A stretch of DNA of 64,000 bases from an uncultured Lachnospiraceae bacterium (GTDB lineage Bacteria; Bacillota; Clostridia; Lachnospirales; Lachnospiraceae): the NCBI GenBank assembly GCA_902781455.1, contig CACZJF010000005.1:33735-97734 (forward strand), written 5' to 3'. Positions 16,107-24,447 of the stretch are shown here, one piece after another (positions within the stretch are counted from its first letter, which is position 1; each line of letters starts with the position of its first letter). Under the pieces are notes generated by a model. It worked only from the letters and a program-made list of their open reading frames with translations. It had not been told where the DNA came from and did not search any database. The position numbers and the translations under genes are program-made.

Positions 16107-17984
16107 TTGGAAGAGAAAGGAACAGGAATCGAGGCCATGATGTCTGAAATGGCTGTATCGAAGGGGAGCGCAGAGGCTGCAGCGAAGGAGGGAAAGCGCC
16201 CCCGCGGTACCGGACGCGTATCAAAAAAGATCGTGATGGTTTTGTGCTGGCTGGTCATATGGCTCAGCATTCTTGCCGGACGCAGTGTGCTGTGGGTGAT
16301 GCATGAGTGGGCTGATCTTCAGATATCGGAGATCGTCTGGCATCTTATGGCTCCGCTGAAGGGGACAGATATGGGTATCGTAACGGACTATGCCCGGCAG
16401 GTGGTTCCCTTCGCGACGATTATCACTGTGATTCTATACGTGATTTATCGTTTTCTGTTTAAGAGGAAACGACTGGTAAGACTTCTGATATTGCTTGCTG
16501 CGCTGATCTACGGGGCAGGCTCGGTGATCTATTTATCTTCAAAGCTGCATGTTGTCGAATGGCTGATCAACCGGCATAAGGATTCCACTTTTATTGAAGA
16601 TAACTATGTAGATCCCAGGGATGTGGATATTGCATTTCCGGAGAAGAAAAGGAATCTTATCTTTATTTATCTGGAATCCATGGAGGTTACGTATGCGGAT
16701 AAGGAATCAGGCGGAGCTTTTGAGGAAGATGTGATTCCGGAACTGACGGAGCTTGCCCTGGAGAATGAGAGCTTCTCCGGAGACAGTAAAAAACTGGACG
16801 GCGGGGTTGCGTTGAATAATACAACCTACACGATGGGCGCCATGTTCGGTGACACATCCGGACTTCCTTTGATCATTCCGATCTATCGTGGAAGACTGGA
16901 TATCCAGAATTCCTTTATGCCTGATCTTGTCACGCTGGGCGACATCCTGGAGGAGGAGGGTTACCGGCAGGTGCTGCAGATAGGATCTCAGGCGGTATTT
17001 GGCGGAAGAGAGCTTTACTTTTCCTCACATGGCAATTATGAGATCAGGGACTACGCCTGGAGTGTGGATAATAAAAAGATTCCGGAGGATTATTATGTCT
17101 GGTGGGGCTTCGAGGACGAGAAGCTATTCTCGATGGCAAAGGAAACCCTGGGTGAGCTTTCCGGAGGGGATGCGCCCTTTAACCTGACGCTTCTGACGGT
17201 TGACACCCATTATCCGGACGGATATGTGTGTGACCTTTGCCGGGACGACTATGAGGTACAGTATTCCAATGTCTGGGCCTGTTCCAGCCGGCAGGTATCG
17301 GAATTTGTAAAGTGGTGTACGGAACAGGAGTGGTATGATAACACAACGATTGTCCTGGTGGGAGACCATCTCACCATGGATGAGGACTATTGTGAGGACG
17401 TATCCAAAAACTACCAGAGAAAAACATATACAGCGTTCATTAATGCTCCTGTTGAGCCAAAGAGAGGGACATACAGGGAATATTCAACACTGGATTATTT
17501 CCCGACGACGCTGGCGGCTCTCGGAGCGGAGATAGAAGGAGACCAGCTTGGGCTGGGGACAAACCTGTATTCGGATACGGATACTCTTCTGGAGAAATAC
17601 GACCGGCATGAGGTGAACCTGCAGTTTGAGAGGAACAGTGAGTTCATGAACAGACTGACGGAAGATATGACAGTGAAGGCCCAGGCGGAGGTTGAGATTT
17701 CTGATTATGATCCTGAAACAGCAACCATTCATGTTAAGGTTTGGGACCTTGAGCCGGAATCCCTGACCGGAGTGCAGGTGAAGGTCTATGAAGAAGGACA
17801 GGAGCAGAAGAGTCTCTCTGTCGCACTTCCTGAGACAGGGAATCGTGTCTTTGAAGGAGATTTGGATCTGACAGAGATTCCGACCGGACAGACATTGACG
17901 ATTAAGGTAAATGGCAACGAGTATTCGGGCGGAAAGCGTGTCAGGGCGTATCCAAAGTTGTTTACGACGACGATCGATATATAG
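16107..17984 (+). CDS. LtaS/OpgB-like membrane phosphotransferase (second of two)
   Basis: 625 residues from a TTG start with GAAGGGA seven bases upstream. Three membrane segments (near 40-63, 90-112 and 120-140) precede an extracellular phosphotransferase domain: RNLIFIYLESMEVTYAD near 185-200 with the first metal ligands, NNTTYTMGAMF near 236-247 with the likely threonine nucleophile, LLTVDTHYPDGYV, and IVLVGDHLTMDEDY near 415. A further C-terminal beta region of about 110 residues follows, which may bind a carbohydrate or polymer. The motif pattern differs from the first copy, so this is not a recent duplication; it resembles OpgB-type phosphoglycerol transferases. Its position in the operon suggests it works with the first copy on the same polymer or lipid. 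Confidence 0.75.
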   Translation: MEEKGTGIEAMMSEMAVSKGSAEAAAKEGKRPRGTGRVSKKIVMVLCWLVIWLSILAGRSVLWVMHEWADLQISEIVWHLMAPLKGTDMGIVTDYARQVVPFATIITVILYVIYRFLFKRKRLVRLLILLAALIYGAGSVIYLSSKLHVVEWLINRHKDSTFIEDNYVDPRDVDIAFPEKKRNLIFIYLESMEVTYADKESGGAFEEDVIPELTELALENESFSGDSKKLDGGVALNNTTYTMGAMFGDTSGLPLIIPIYRGRLDIQNSFMPDLVTLGDILEEEGYRQVLQIGSQAVFGGRELYFSSHGNYEIRDYAWSVDNKKIPEDYYVWWGFEDEKLFSMAKETLGELSGGDAPFNLTLLTVDTHYPDGYVCDLCRDDYEVQYSNVWACSSRQVSEFVKWCTEQEWYDNTTIVLVGDHLTMDEDYCEDVSKNYQRKTYTAFINAPVEPKRGTYREYSTLDYFPTTLAALGAEIEGDQLGLGTNLYSDTDTLLEKYDRHEVNLQFERNSEFMNRLTEDMTVKAQAEVEISDYDPETATIHVKVWDLEPESLTGVQVKVYEEGQEQKSLSVALPETGNRVFEGDLDLTEIPTGQTLTIKVNGNEYSGGKRVRAYPKLFTTTIDI

Positions 17985-18042
17985 GAGGAAACCCGGGCAT
18001 TTGCTGTGCCGGGGACAGATTAGCGGAAGAAGGAGTGATCGT

Positions 18043-19167
18043 ATGAGAGCTGAAGAGTTTGCTGCAGGTATCGGAGCGGATTATTTCACCGGTGTTCCGG
18101 ATTCGCAGCTGAAGGCTCTGTGTAATTATCTCGCCAACACTTACGGCATAGATCCGCAGCATCATGTGATCGCGGCCAATGAGGGCAACGCGGCGGCGCT
18201 GGCGGCGGGATATCATCTGGCTACCGGAAAGGTGCCTGTGGTTTATATGCAGAACAGCGGAGAGGGCAACATCATCAATCCGGCTGCGTCACTCCTGAAC
18301 AGGGAGGTGTACGCGATCCCGGTGGTGTTTGTGATTGGCTGGCGCGGAGAACCCGGTGTGCATGACGAACCGCAGCATATCTACCAGGGGCAGGTGACAC
18401 TGAAGCTGCTGGAGGATATGGGCATCGAGTATATGGTGCTGTCGAAGGATACCACGAAGGAAGAACTGGCGCAGAAGATGGAGCACTTCCGCTCTCTTCT
18501 GGAGCAGGGCGAGGATGTGGCGTTCGTCGTGCGGAAAGGCGCGCTCACCTATGACGGACCGGTTCACTATGAAAATGACAACCTGATGTCCCGCGAAGAC
18601 ATCATTCGTCATATCGTGGCCGTGACCGGAGAGGATCCCATCGTCTGCACGACGGGCAAGGCGAGCCGTGAGCTGTTTGAGATCCGTGAGGCGGCAGGAC
18701 AGGGGCATGGGTATGATTTCCTGACCGTGGGATCTATGGGGCATGCTTCTTCCATCGCACTGGGTGTTGCTTCCTTTAAGCCGGACCGGAAGGTCTGGTG
18801 CATCGACGGAGACGGGGCAATGCTGATGCATATGGGAGCGATGGCTGTAGCAGGATCGCTCGCACCGAAGAACCTGGTGCACATCGTAATCAACAACGGT
18901 GCGCACGAAACGGTGGGCGGTATGCCGACTGCGGCAGCAAGTCTCGACTGTGCGGCACTTGCCCGCGCCTGCGGATATTCCTATGCGCTCAGTGCAGCTG
19001 CGCCGGAAGAACTGGACCGCGTGCTTGCAGAGGCGAAGGAGCGGGAAGGACTTGGTTTCATCGAGATCAAATGCAGCATCGGCGCGCGCAGTGATCTTGG
19101 CCGGCCGACGACCACGGCAAGGGAGAACAAAGAGAGTTTTATGAGGACACTGCGTACAGACTCTTGA
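18043..19167 (+). CDS. ppd: Phosphonopyruvate decarboxylase
   Basis: 374 residues; ATG at 18043 with an AAGGAG site. A thiamine-diphosphate enzyme that converts phosphonopyruvate to phosphonoacetaldehyde, the step that pulls the unfavourable PEP mutase reaction forward. Seen are the GVPDSQLKALCN N terminus, ANEGNAAALAAGYHLATG (with the cofactor-activating glutamate), YMQNSGEGNIINPAASL, GWRGEPGVHDEPQH, and the ThDP-binding GDG near residues 254-256 with NN about 28 residues later (VINNGAHETVGG). These blocks separate Ppd from sulfopyruvate decarboxylase and acetolactate synthase. It is the last gene of the operon, 58 bases after the second LtaS-like gene. An earlier in-frame ATG at 17911 lies inside the upstream gene and is rejected. 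Confidence 0.92.
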   Translation: MRAEEFAAGIGADYFTGVPDSQLKALCNYLANTYGIDPQHHVIAANEGNAAALAAGYHLATGKVPVVYMQNSGEGNIINPAASLLNREVYAIPVVFVIGWRGEPGVHDEPQHIYQGQVTLKLLEDMGIEYMVLSKDTTKEELAQKMEHFRSLLEQGEDVAFVVRKGALTYDGPVHYENDNLMSREDIIRHIVAVTGEDPIVCTTGKASRELFEIREAAGQGHGYDFLTVGSMGHASSIALGVASFKPDRKVWCIDGDGAMLMHMGAMAVAGSLAPKNLVHIVINNGAHETVGGMPTAAASLDCAALARACGYSYALSAAAPEELDRVLAEAKEREGLGFIEIKCSIGARSDLGRPTTTARENKESFMRTLRTDS

Positions 19168-19172
19168 TTTTG

Positions 19173-19201
19173 TTGCCTTTAGTGATTTAAAGTGATATAC
19201 T
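19173..19201 (+). promoter_or_regulatory. Promoter for the liv operon
   Basis: TTGCCT (19173-19178), 17-base spacer, TATACT (19196-19201), right after the decarboxylase gene, with a leader of about 145 bases. Confidence 0.65.
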
Positions 19202-19235
19202 ACCGAATGTACATCTTTGTAAGGCACGCAGCCGT

Positions 19236-19256
19236 GTCCGGCGCGGCACGCCGGAC
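19236..19256 (+). other. Leader hairpin upstream of the liv binding-protein gene
   Basis: GTCCGGCG and CGCCGGAC form a perfect 8-bp stem with a 5-base loop. No T-run follows. It could be the remnant of an attenuator or an RNA-stabilising structure; no leader peptide was found. Confidence 0.45.
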
Positions 19257-19351
19257 AAACCGGCGGCGTTCCTGCACATTGCCGGGGAAAAAGAACGAAG
19301 ATCTCCGGCTCATATACCGGGCATGCCCGGAAACCAGAGGAGGGAAAGCTT

Positions 19352-20503
19352 ATGATGAAGAAACTGGCAGCTGTGACATTTGTTCTGTCGATGGCTCTGG
19401 CCTCGATGGCAATGGCCGATACCGTCAAGATCGGCGTTTTCGAACCGGCTTCCGGCGACAACGGGGCAGGCGGAAAGCAGGAAGTGCTCGGCATGCAGTA
19501 CGCGAATCAGGTGCAGCCGACTGTTGAGATCGACGGAACAGAGTATGACGTTGAACTGAATATCGTTGACAATGAGTCCTCGACCGATAAGGCGACCTCC
19601 GCGGCGACGGCGGCGGCTGAAGGCGCAAGCGTAGTGCTTGGCTCCTACGGCAGCGCGGTTTCCATCGCGGCAGGCGATATCTTCAAGAGCGCAGGCATCG
19701 GCGCGATCGGCGTTACCTGCACCAACCCGCAGGTTACAGAAGGCAATGACAATTACTTCCGTATCTGCTTCCTGGATCCGTTCCAGGGCACCGTCCTTGC
19801 TAACTACGCGAATGACGCACTCAGCGCAAAGAAGGCGTATGTCCTGACCAAGCTCGGCGATGACTATTCCGCAGGCCTGGGCCACTACTTCTCAGATGCG
19901 TTCAAGAACCTCGGCGGCGAAGTCATCGAGGAAACCTTCCCGCCTGAAACCGCGGACTTCACTTCCTACATTACAACCGCGAAGAACGAAGGCGTAGATG
20001 TCATCATGGCTCCGACCTCCACCGAGGCTGCACAGCTGATCATCGAGGCCGCTTCCACGCAGGGCGTTACGGTTCCGCTTCTTGCCGGCGACACCTGGGA
20101 TTCCAATGTTATCCTGAGCGCAGCTGAGGGCAAGGATATCGAAGTTTATGTCACGACCTTCTATCAGGAAGGCGCGGACGAAGCATTTGATACCGGTATC
20201 AAGGAATACATCAACGGCGACAGCACCGCTCTGGCCAACAACGGCGGTGATGATACCATCGCGGCAGTTTCTGCCATGGGTTATGACGCATACTTCGTCG
20301 CTCTTGAGTGCATTAAGAATGCGGGTTCCACTGATCCGGCGGATGTTCTTGCGGCAATCGCGGACACCACTTATGACGGCGTAACCGGCCACATCGAATT
20401 CGGTGAGAACGGCGACGCAGTCCGTTCGGAAGCTGTTGTCAAGAAGGCAAACAACGAGACCGGCTCCTGGGAGTTCGTTGCAACGCAGGGTGTTGCGGAG
20501 TAA
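19352..20503 (+). CDS. livJ: Branched-chain amino acid ABC transporter substrate-binding protein
   Basis: 383 residues of the periplasmic-binding-protein type I (LivJ/LivK) family. The signal peptide MMKKLAAVTFVLSMALASMA ends AMADT, a signal peptidase I site with no lipobox cysteine. The mature N terminus VKIGVFEPASGDNGAGGKQEVLGMQYA and VLGSYGSAVSIAAGDIFKSAGI match the family's first lobe and its serine-containing ligand site. It heads a complete liv operon (two permeases, two ATPases), so leucine, isoleucine, valine or a related amino acid or amide is the likely ligand. GAGGAGGG precedes the ATG. The coding bias towards GCC, GGC and ACC codons is strong, consistent with high expression. Confidence 0.9.
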   Translation: MMKKLAAVTFVLSMALASMAMADTVKIGVFEPASGDNGAGGKQEVLGMQYANQVQPTVEIDGTEYDVELNIVDNESSTDKATSAATAAAEGASVVLGSYGSAVSIAAGDIFKSAGIGAIGVTCTNPQVTEGNDNYFRICFLDPFQGTVLANYANDALSAKKAYVLTKLGDDYSAGLGHYFSDAFKNLGGEVIEETFPPETADFTSYITTAKNEGVDVIMAPTSTEAAQLIIEAASTQGVTVPLLAGDTWDSNVILSAAEGKDIEVYVTTFYQEGADEAFDTGIKEYINGDSTALANNGGDDTIAAVSAMGYDAYFVALECIKNAGSTDPADVLAAIADTTYDGVTGHIEFGENGDAVRSEAVVKKANNETGSWEFVATQGVAE

Positions 20504-20551
20504 TTCTGTACGCAGAGCGTGACAGATCTGGTAACTTAAGAATATTATGTT

Positions 20552-20583
20552 CGATCGGAACGCCCTCCGGGCGTTCCGTATCG
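20552..20583 (+). other. Hairpin between livJ and livH
   Basis: CGGAACGCCC and GGGCGTTCCG form a 10-bp stem on a TCC loop, extended by an outer CGAT/ATCG pairing past a one-base bulge. Only a weak T-run follows, so partial termination or 3'-end protection is likely. This would give more binding protein than permease, the usual stoichiometry. Confidence 0.65.
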
Positions 20584-20636
20584 AAGTTTGTAAGGAAGTT
20601 GATTTCTGAAGCAGGAATCAATGTAAAGGAATACCC

Positions 20637-21521
20637 ATGGATTTCTTCTCAAAGAATTTACCTTATCTGCTCGCGGGCATATCGGTCGGCGGACAGTATG
20701 CCCTGATCGCCATCGGTTACACGATGGTGTATGGCATCCTGCGCCTGATCAATTTCGCTCACGGCGATATCTTTATGGTTGCGGGTCTTGTGACGATCTA
20801 CGCGAGCACGGTGATGCCGCTGTATCTGTCCATCCCGCTGACGATCATTGTCACAGTTATCCTCGGCGTGACGATTGAGAGAGCTGCCTACAGGCCTCTT
20901 CGCAACGCTCCGAGAATGTCTGTCATGATTTCCGCGATCGGCGTATCGTACCTGCTGCAAAACCTGGCCCTGTACATCACAGGCGGACTGGCACAGGTCT
21001 ATCCGACGATTCCATTTATTTCGAATACTGTCACCATCGGTTCGGCAACGACGAAGGTGGTTACAATCCTGACACCGATCCTCATGATCGTTCTTGTTGT
21101 GCTGTTGATCCAGCTGATCAACCACACGAAGGTCGGCATGGCGATGCGTGCGGTGTCCACGGACTTTGAGACCAGCCGCCTGATGGGAATCAATGTCAAC
21201 AGAGTCATCTCCATGACATTTGTCATTGGTTCTTTCCTCGCGGCGATCGGCTCGATTCTGTACTTTACCAATTATCCGTCGGTTATCCCGACCTCGGGCG
21301 GCATGCCGGGTCTGAAGGCATTCGTTGCAGCCGTGTTCGGCGGCATCGGCTCAATCCCCGGCGCTGTCATCGGTGCCATGCTGATCGGTATTGTTGAGAA
21401 CCTGATCAAAGGCGCCGGATGGACAACCTTCTCGGATGCATTTACCTTTGTCCTGCTGATCATCGTGCTGCTGTTCAAGCCAACCGGCCTGTTCGGCGAA
21501 GCAGCGACGGACAAGGTCTGA
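20637..21521 (+). CDS. livH: Branched-chain amino acid ABC transporter permease LivH
   Basis: 294 residues, about eight membrane segments. Family signatures are YALIAIGYTMVYGILRLINFAHGDIFM at the N terminus, ERAAYRPLR near 82, and the cytoplasmic EAA-like segment in TDFETSRLMGINVNRVI. AAVFGGIGSIPGAVIGAMLIG is the conserved C-terminal helix. Fifteen bases separate it from livM. The start is the ATG at 20637; its ribosome site (AAAGGAATA) is close to the ATG. Confidence 0.93.
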   Translation: MDFFSKNLPYLLAGISVGGQYALIAIGYTMVYGILRLINFAHGDIFMVAGLVTIYASTVMPLYLSIPLTIIVTVILGVTIERAAYRPLRNAPRMSVMISAIGVSYLLQNLALYITGGLAQVYPTIPFISNTVTIGSATTKVVTILTPILMIVLVVLLIQLINHTKVGMAMRAVSTDFETSRLMGINVNRVISMTFVIGSFLAAIGSILYFTNYPSVIPTSGGMPGLKAFVAAVFGGIGSIPGAVIGAMLIGIVENLIKGAGWTTFSDAFTFVLLIIVLLFKPTGLFGEAATDKV

Positions 21522-21536
21522 GAAAGGAGGAGAGAT

Positions 21537-22610
21537 ATGTCAAAGAAGAAAGATCTGGTCTTTGCGCTCGTCCTCCTGGCGGCGGCCGTGGTGCTGGTCT
21601 TCATTCTCGACCAGACACTGACGGAGACGGGCATCGTGATGACGGTGCTGAAGAAGGGCTGCATCTATTCTCTGGTTGCGGTTTCGATGAACCTGTTAAA
21701 TGGTTTCACGGGGCTTTTCTCGCTGGGCCAGGCGGGTTTCATGCTGATCGGCGGCTATACCTACGCGATCCTGACGATCCCGGCCGCGGACCGTGCGAGT
21801 GTCTACCAGTACTTTGACGGCGGCATCGTGCAGTTCTCGGTTCCGTTCTGGGTGGGCCTGATCTGTGCCGGCCTCGTGAGCGCGCTGCTCGCATGGCTGA
21901 TCGGTCTTCCCGTGCTGCGCCTCAAGAGCGACTACCTGGCGATCGCCACACTCGGATTCGCCGAGATCATGAGAGCATTTTTCCAGTGGGATACGCTCGG
22001 ACCGCTGACCAACGGCTCCAACATGCTCCGCAAGTACCCCAGCTTTACCACGCTGATGTTCCCGTTTGTCGTGTCGGCGATCTGCATCGCGCTGATCGTG
22101 CTGCTGATCAACTCCTCGTTCGGACGGGCATTCAAGGCGATACGCGACGATGAAGTCGCGGCGGAGGCGATGGGCATCAACCTCGCGCATCACAAGCGCA
22201 TGAGCTTCTGCATCTCCTCGTTCTTCGCCGGAGTGGGCGGCGCGCTGCTTGCGATGTACCAGACAACCATTCAGGCACAGGCGTTCAAGACGACCATGAC
22301 CTATGAGATCCTTCTGATCGTTGTCATCGGCGGACTCGGATCGGTCACAGGTTCCGTGCTTGCAACCTTCCTGTTCTACGCGGCTTCCGAATGGTGGCTG
22401 AGATTCCTCGATTCTCCGCTGACCATCAACGGATGGGAGGTTCCGCTGCTTCGCTCGGGCTTCCGCAAGGTTGTGTTCTCGGTTGTCATCATGTGTATCG
22501 TGCTGTTCGCGAGACAGGGTATCATGGGCGACCATGAATTCTCACTGTCCGGTCTGATGAAGTTCTTCAGTAAGAAGCGCAAGGGAAAGGAGGCATCCGC
22601 AAATGAGTGA
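21537..22610 (+). CDS. livM: Branched-chain amino acid ABC transporter permease LivM
   Basis: 357 residues with about nine or ten membrane segments. MNLLNGFTGLFSLGQAGFMLIGGYTYA is the LivM signature, and FKAIRDDEVAAEAMGINLAHHK is the loop that docks on the ATPases. GAGGAG precedes the ATG. The 3' end overlaps livG by eight bases. The C-terminal tail is short and basic (FSKKRKGKEASANE). Confidence 0.93.
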   Translation: MSKKKDLVFALVLLAAAVVLVFILDQTLTETGIVMTVLKKGCIYSLVAVSMNLLNGFTGLFSLGQAGFMLIGGYTYAILTIPAADRASVYQYFDGGIVQFSVPFWVGLICAGLVSALLAWLIGLPVLRLKSDYLAIATLGFAEIMRAFFQWDTLGPLTNGSNMLRKYPSFTTLMFPFVVSAICIALIVLLINSSFGRAFKAIRDDEVAAEAMGINLAHHKRMSFCISSFFAGVGGALLAMYQTTIQAQAFKTTMTYEILLIVVIGGLGSVTGSVLATFLFYAASEWWLRFLDSPLTINGWEVPLLRSGFRKVVFSVVIMCIVLFARQGIMGDHEFSLSGLMKFFSKKRKGKEASANE

Positions 22611-23454
22611 TTCGAATGCGAATGTGCTCCGCCTGGAGCATATCACCATGCAGTTTGGCGGCGTGGTGGCGGTCAATGACTTCTCCATGGAAGTCAACAA
22701 GGGAGAGATTGTCGCGCTGATCGGACCGAACGGCGCCGGCAAGACAACCGCCTTCAACGTCATCACCGGTGTGTATGAACCGACCAACGGTACGGTGTAC
22801 TTCAACGGCAAGCCGATCGTGGAAAATTATCCGCGCGGGAAGATGAAGAAACTCTACCTGGGCGATGAAGCCCTGCTGTGTGACAAGGTCATCTCCCAGA
22901 CACCGGACAAGATCACGAAGCTCGGCATCGCCCGTACCTTCCAGAACATTCGTCTGTTCCGGAAAATGACAGTGTTTGACAATGTCCTGATCGCGCGTCA
23001 TCTTCGCTCGAAGGCTAATTTCATGAGCGCTACGCTGCGCCTCAATGCCGCCGAGGAACGGGCAAACCGTGAGAAGACTCTTCAGCTTCTCGAGCTTGTC
23101 GGCCTTGCGGAGAACAAAGACGATCTTGCGACCTCACTTCCTTACGGAAAACAGCGCCGCCTGGAGATCGCCCGCGCGCTTGCGACAGAGCCGACCCTTC
23201 TGCTCCTTGATGAGCCCGCCGCCGGCATGAACCCCCAGGAAACCCTGGAGCTGGCCGGCTTTATCCGGAAGATCAAAGACCAGTTCGGTCTGACGGTATT
23301 TGTCATTGAGCATCACATGGATCTTGTTATGGAGATCTCGGACCGCATCTATGTTCTGGACTTCGGCCGCATGATCGCTGATGGAACCCCCGCTCAGATT
23401 CAGAGCAACCAACACGTGATTGACGCGTACCTCGGGGTGCAGGAAGAAGAATAA
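22603..23454 (+). CDS. livG: Branched-chain amino acid ABC transporter ATP-binding protein LivG
   Basis: 283 residues. Walker A GPNGAGKTTAFNVITG near 42, the LivG-type RTFQNIRLFRKMTVFDNVL Q-loop, the signature region LPYGKQRRLEIARALA (here with PYGKQ in place of the usual SGGQ, typical of LivG), Walker B LLLLDEPAAGMNP, and VFVIEHHMDLVM with the switch histidine. An extra stretch of about 25 residues around 80-105 (MKKLYLGDEALLCDKVISQT) precedes the Q-loop. It starts inside livM. Confidence 0.93.
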   Translation: MSDSNANVLRLEHITMQFGGVVAVNDFSMEVNKGEIVALIGPNGAGKTTAFNVITGVYEPTNGTVYFNGKPIVENYPRGKMKKLYLGDEALLCDKVISQTPDKITKLGIARTFQNIRLFRKMTVFDNVLIARHLRSKANFMSATLRLNAAEERANREKTLQLLELVGLAENKDDLATSLPYGKQRRLEIARALATEPTLLLLDEPAAGMNPQETLELAGFIRKIKDQFGLTVFVIEHHMDLVMEISDRIYVLDFGRMIADGTPAQIQSNQHVIDAYLGVQEEE

Positions 23455-23545
23455 ATTGCCGCGGCTGTTCCGATGGGAGCGCATCACCGTGACAAGCGCG
23501 GAAAAAGCATGCTGTGGTGAACTCCTTGTGAGGGCAGGTGTGACA

Positions 23546-23563
23546 CCGCGCCGGGAGGCGCGG
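23546..23563 (+). other. Perfect 7-bp hairpin before livF
   Basis: CCGCGCC and GGCGCGG enclose GGGA. It sits in an unusual 140-base gap between livG and livF in an operon that is otherwise tightly packed, and resembles the hairpin at 12687-12711. Confidence 0.45.
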
Positions 23564-23594
23564 AAGAAAGCAAGAAGAGTAGGAAAGCACAGAT

Positions 23595-24413
23595 ATGAGC
23601 AAGAAAACAAATGAAGCATCGACCGGCAATACCGTCGGAAAGGTTGGCAGCGTCAGCGCAAACTGGGACCACCTCGGCAAGAAAGGAGACGGTCCCGCGA
23701 AAAACCTCCTCGAGGTTCGCGACCTGCAGGTCAAGTATGGCGGCATCCAGGCCGTTCGCGGCATCAGCTTTGATGTTCCTGAGCACGAAATAGTGACACT
23801 CATCGGCGCCAACGGCGCAGGCAAGAGTTCCACGCTGCGCTCCATCGTAGCGCTCGAGAAACCTGCCGGCGGCTCCATCCGCTTTGAGGGGAAGGAGATG
23901 ATCGGCCTGGGGACAGAGCAGGTCGTGAAGAACGGAATCACACTGGTTCCGGAAGGGCGGCGCGTCTTCGTCAACCTCTCCGTCTACGAGAACCTGCGCA
24001 TGGGCGCATTTCTGAGAAATGACGAGCTTCAGGCCGACCTTGACTGGGTCTACACCCTGTTCCCCCGTCTGAAGGAAAGATCCTGGCAGGCAGCCGGGAC
24101 ACTCTCCGGCGGCGAACAGCAGATGCTCGCAATCGCCCGTGCTCTGATGAGCCGCCCGAAGATGATCATGATGGACGAACCCTCGCTGGGCCTCGCCCCG
24201 ATCATCGTGCAGGAAGTTTTTGAGATCATCCGTGAGATCAACAATATGGGCATGACCATTCTCCTTGTCGAGCAGAACGCAAACATGGCGCTCAAGGCCG
24301 CCGACATGGGATATGTCATGGAAACCGGAAGCATCACACTTTCCGGCGCCGGACAGGAACTTGCCGAAAACCCGGTGGTGAAGGAAGCATACCTCGGCAA
24401 AGCAAGGAACTAA
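23595..24413 (+). CDS. livF: Branched-chain amino acid ABC transporter ATP-binding protein LivF
   Basis: 272 residues. An N-terminal extension of about 35 residues precedes the usual LLEVRDLQVKYGGIQAVRG start. Walker A GANGAGKSSTLRS, the LivF-type LVPEGRRVFVNLSVYENLRMG, the signature LSGGEQQMLAIARALM, Walker B MIMMDEPSLGLAP and LLVEQNANMAL identify it. GTAGGAAAG is the ribosome site. Pairs with LivG on the cytoplasmic face of LivHM. Confidence 0.93.
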   Translation: MSKKTNEASTGNTVGKVGSVSANWDHLGKKGDGPAKNLLEVRDLQVKYGGIQAVRGISFDVPEHEIVTLIGANGAGKSSTLRSIVALEKPAGGSIRFEGKEMIGLGTEQVVKNGITLVPEGRRVFVNLSVYENLRMGAFLRNDELQADLDWVYTLFPRLKERSWQAAGTLSGGEQQMLAIARALMSRPKMIMMDEPSLGLAPIIVQEVFEIIREINNMGMTILLVEQNANMALKAADMGYVMETGSITLSGAGQELAENPVVKEAYLGKARN

Positions 24414-24447
24414 GTGAGATAATTCGAAAAGAGGAGGAACACAATCC

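Noticed and set aside
13958-17984. Calling the two LtaS-like proteins sulfatases
   Set aside because: The Cys/Ser-x-Pro-x-Arg formylglycine motif of sulfatases is absent; a Thr-centred LtaS/OpgB-like motif is present instead.
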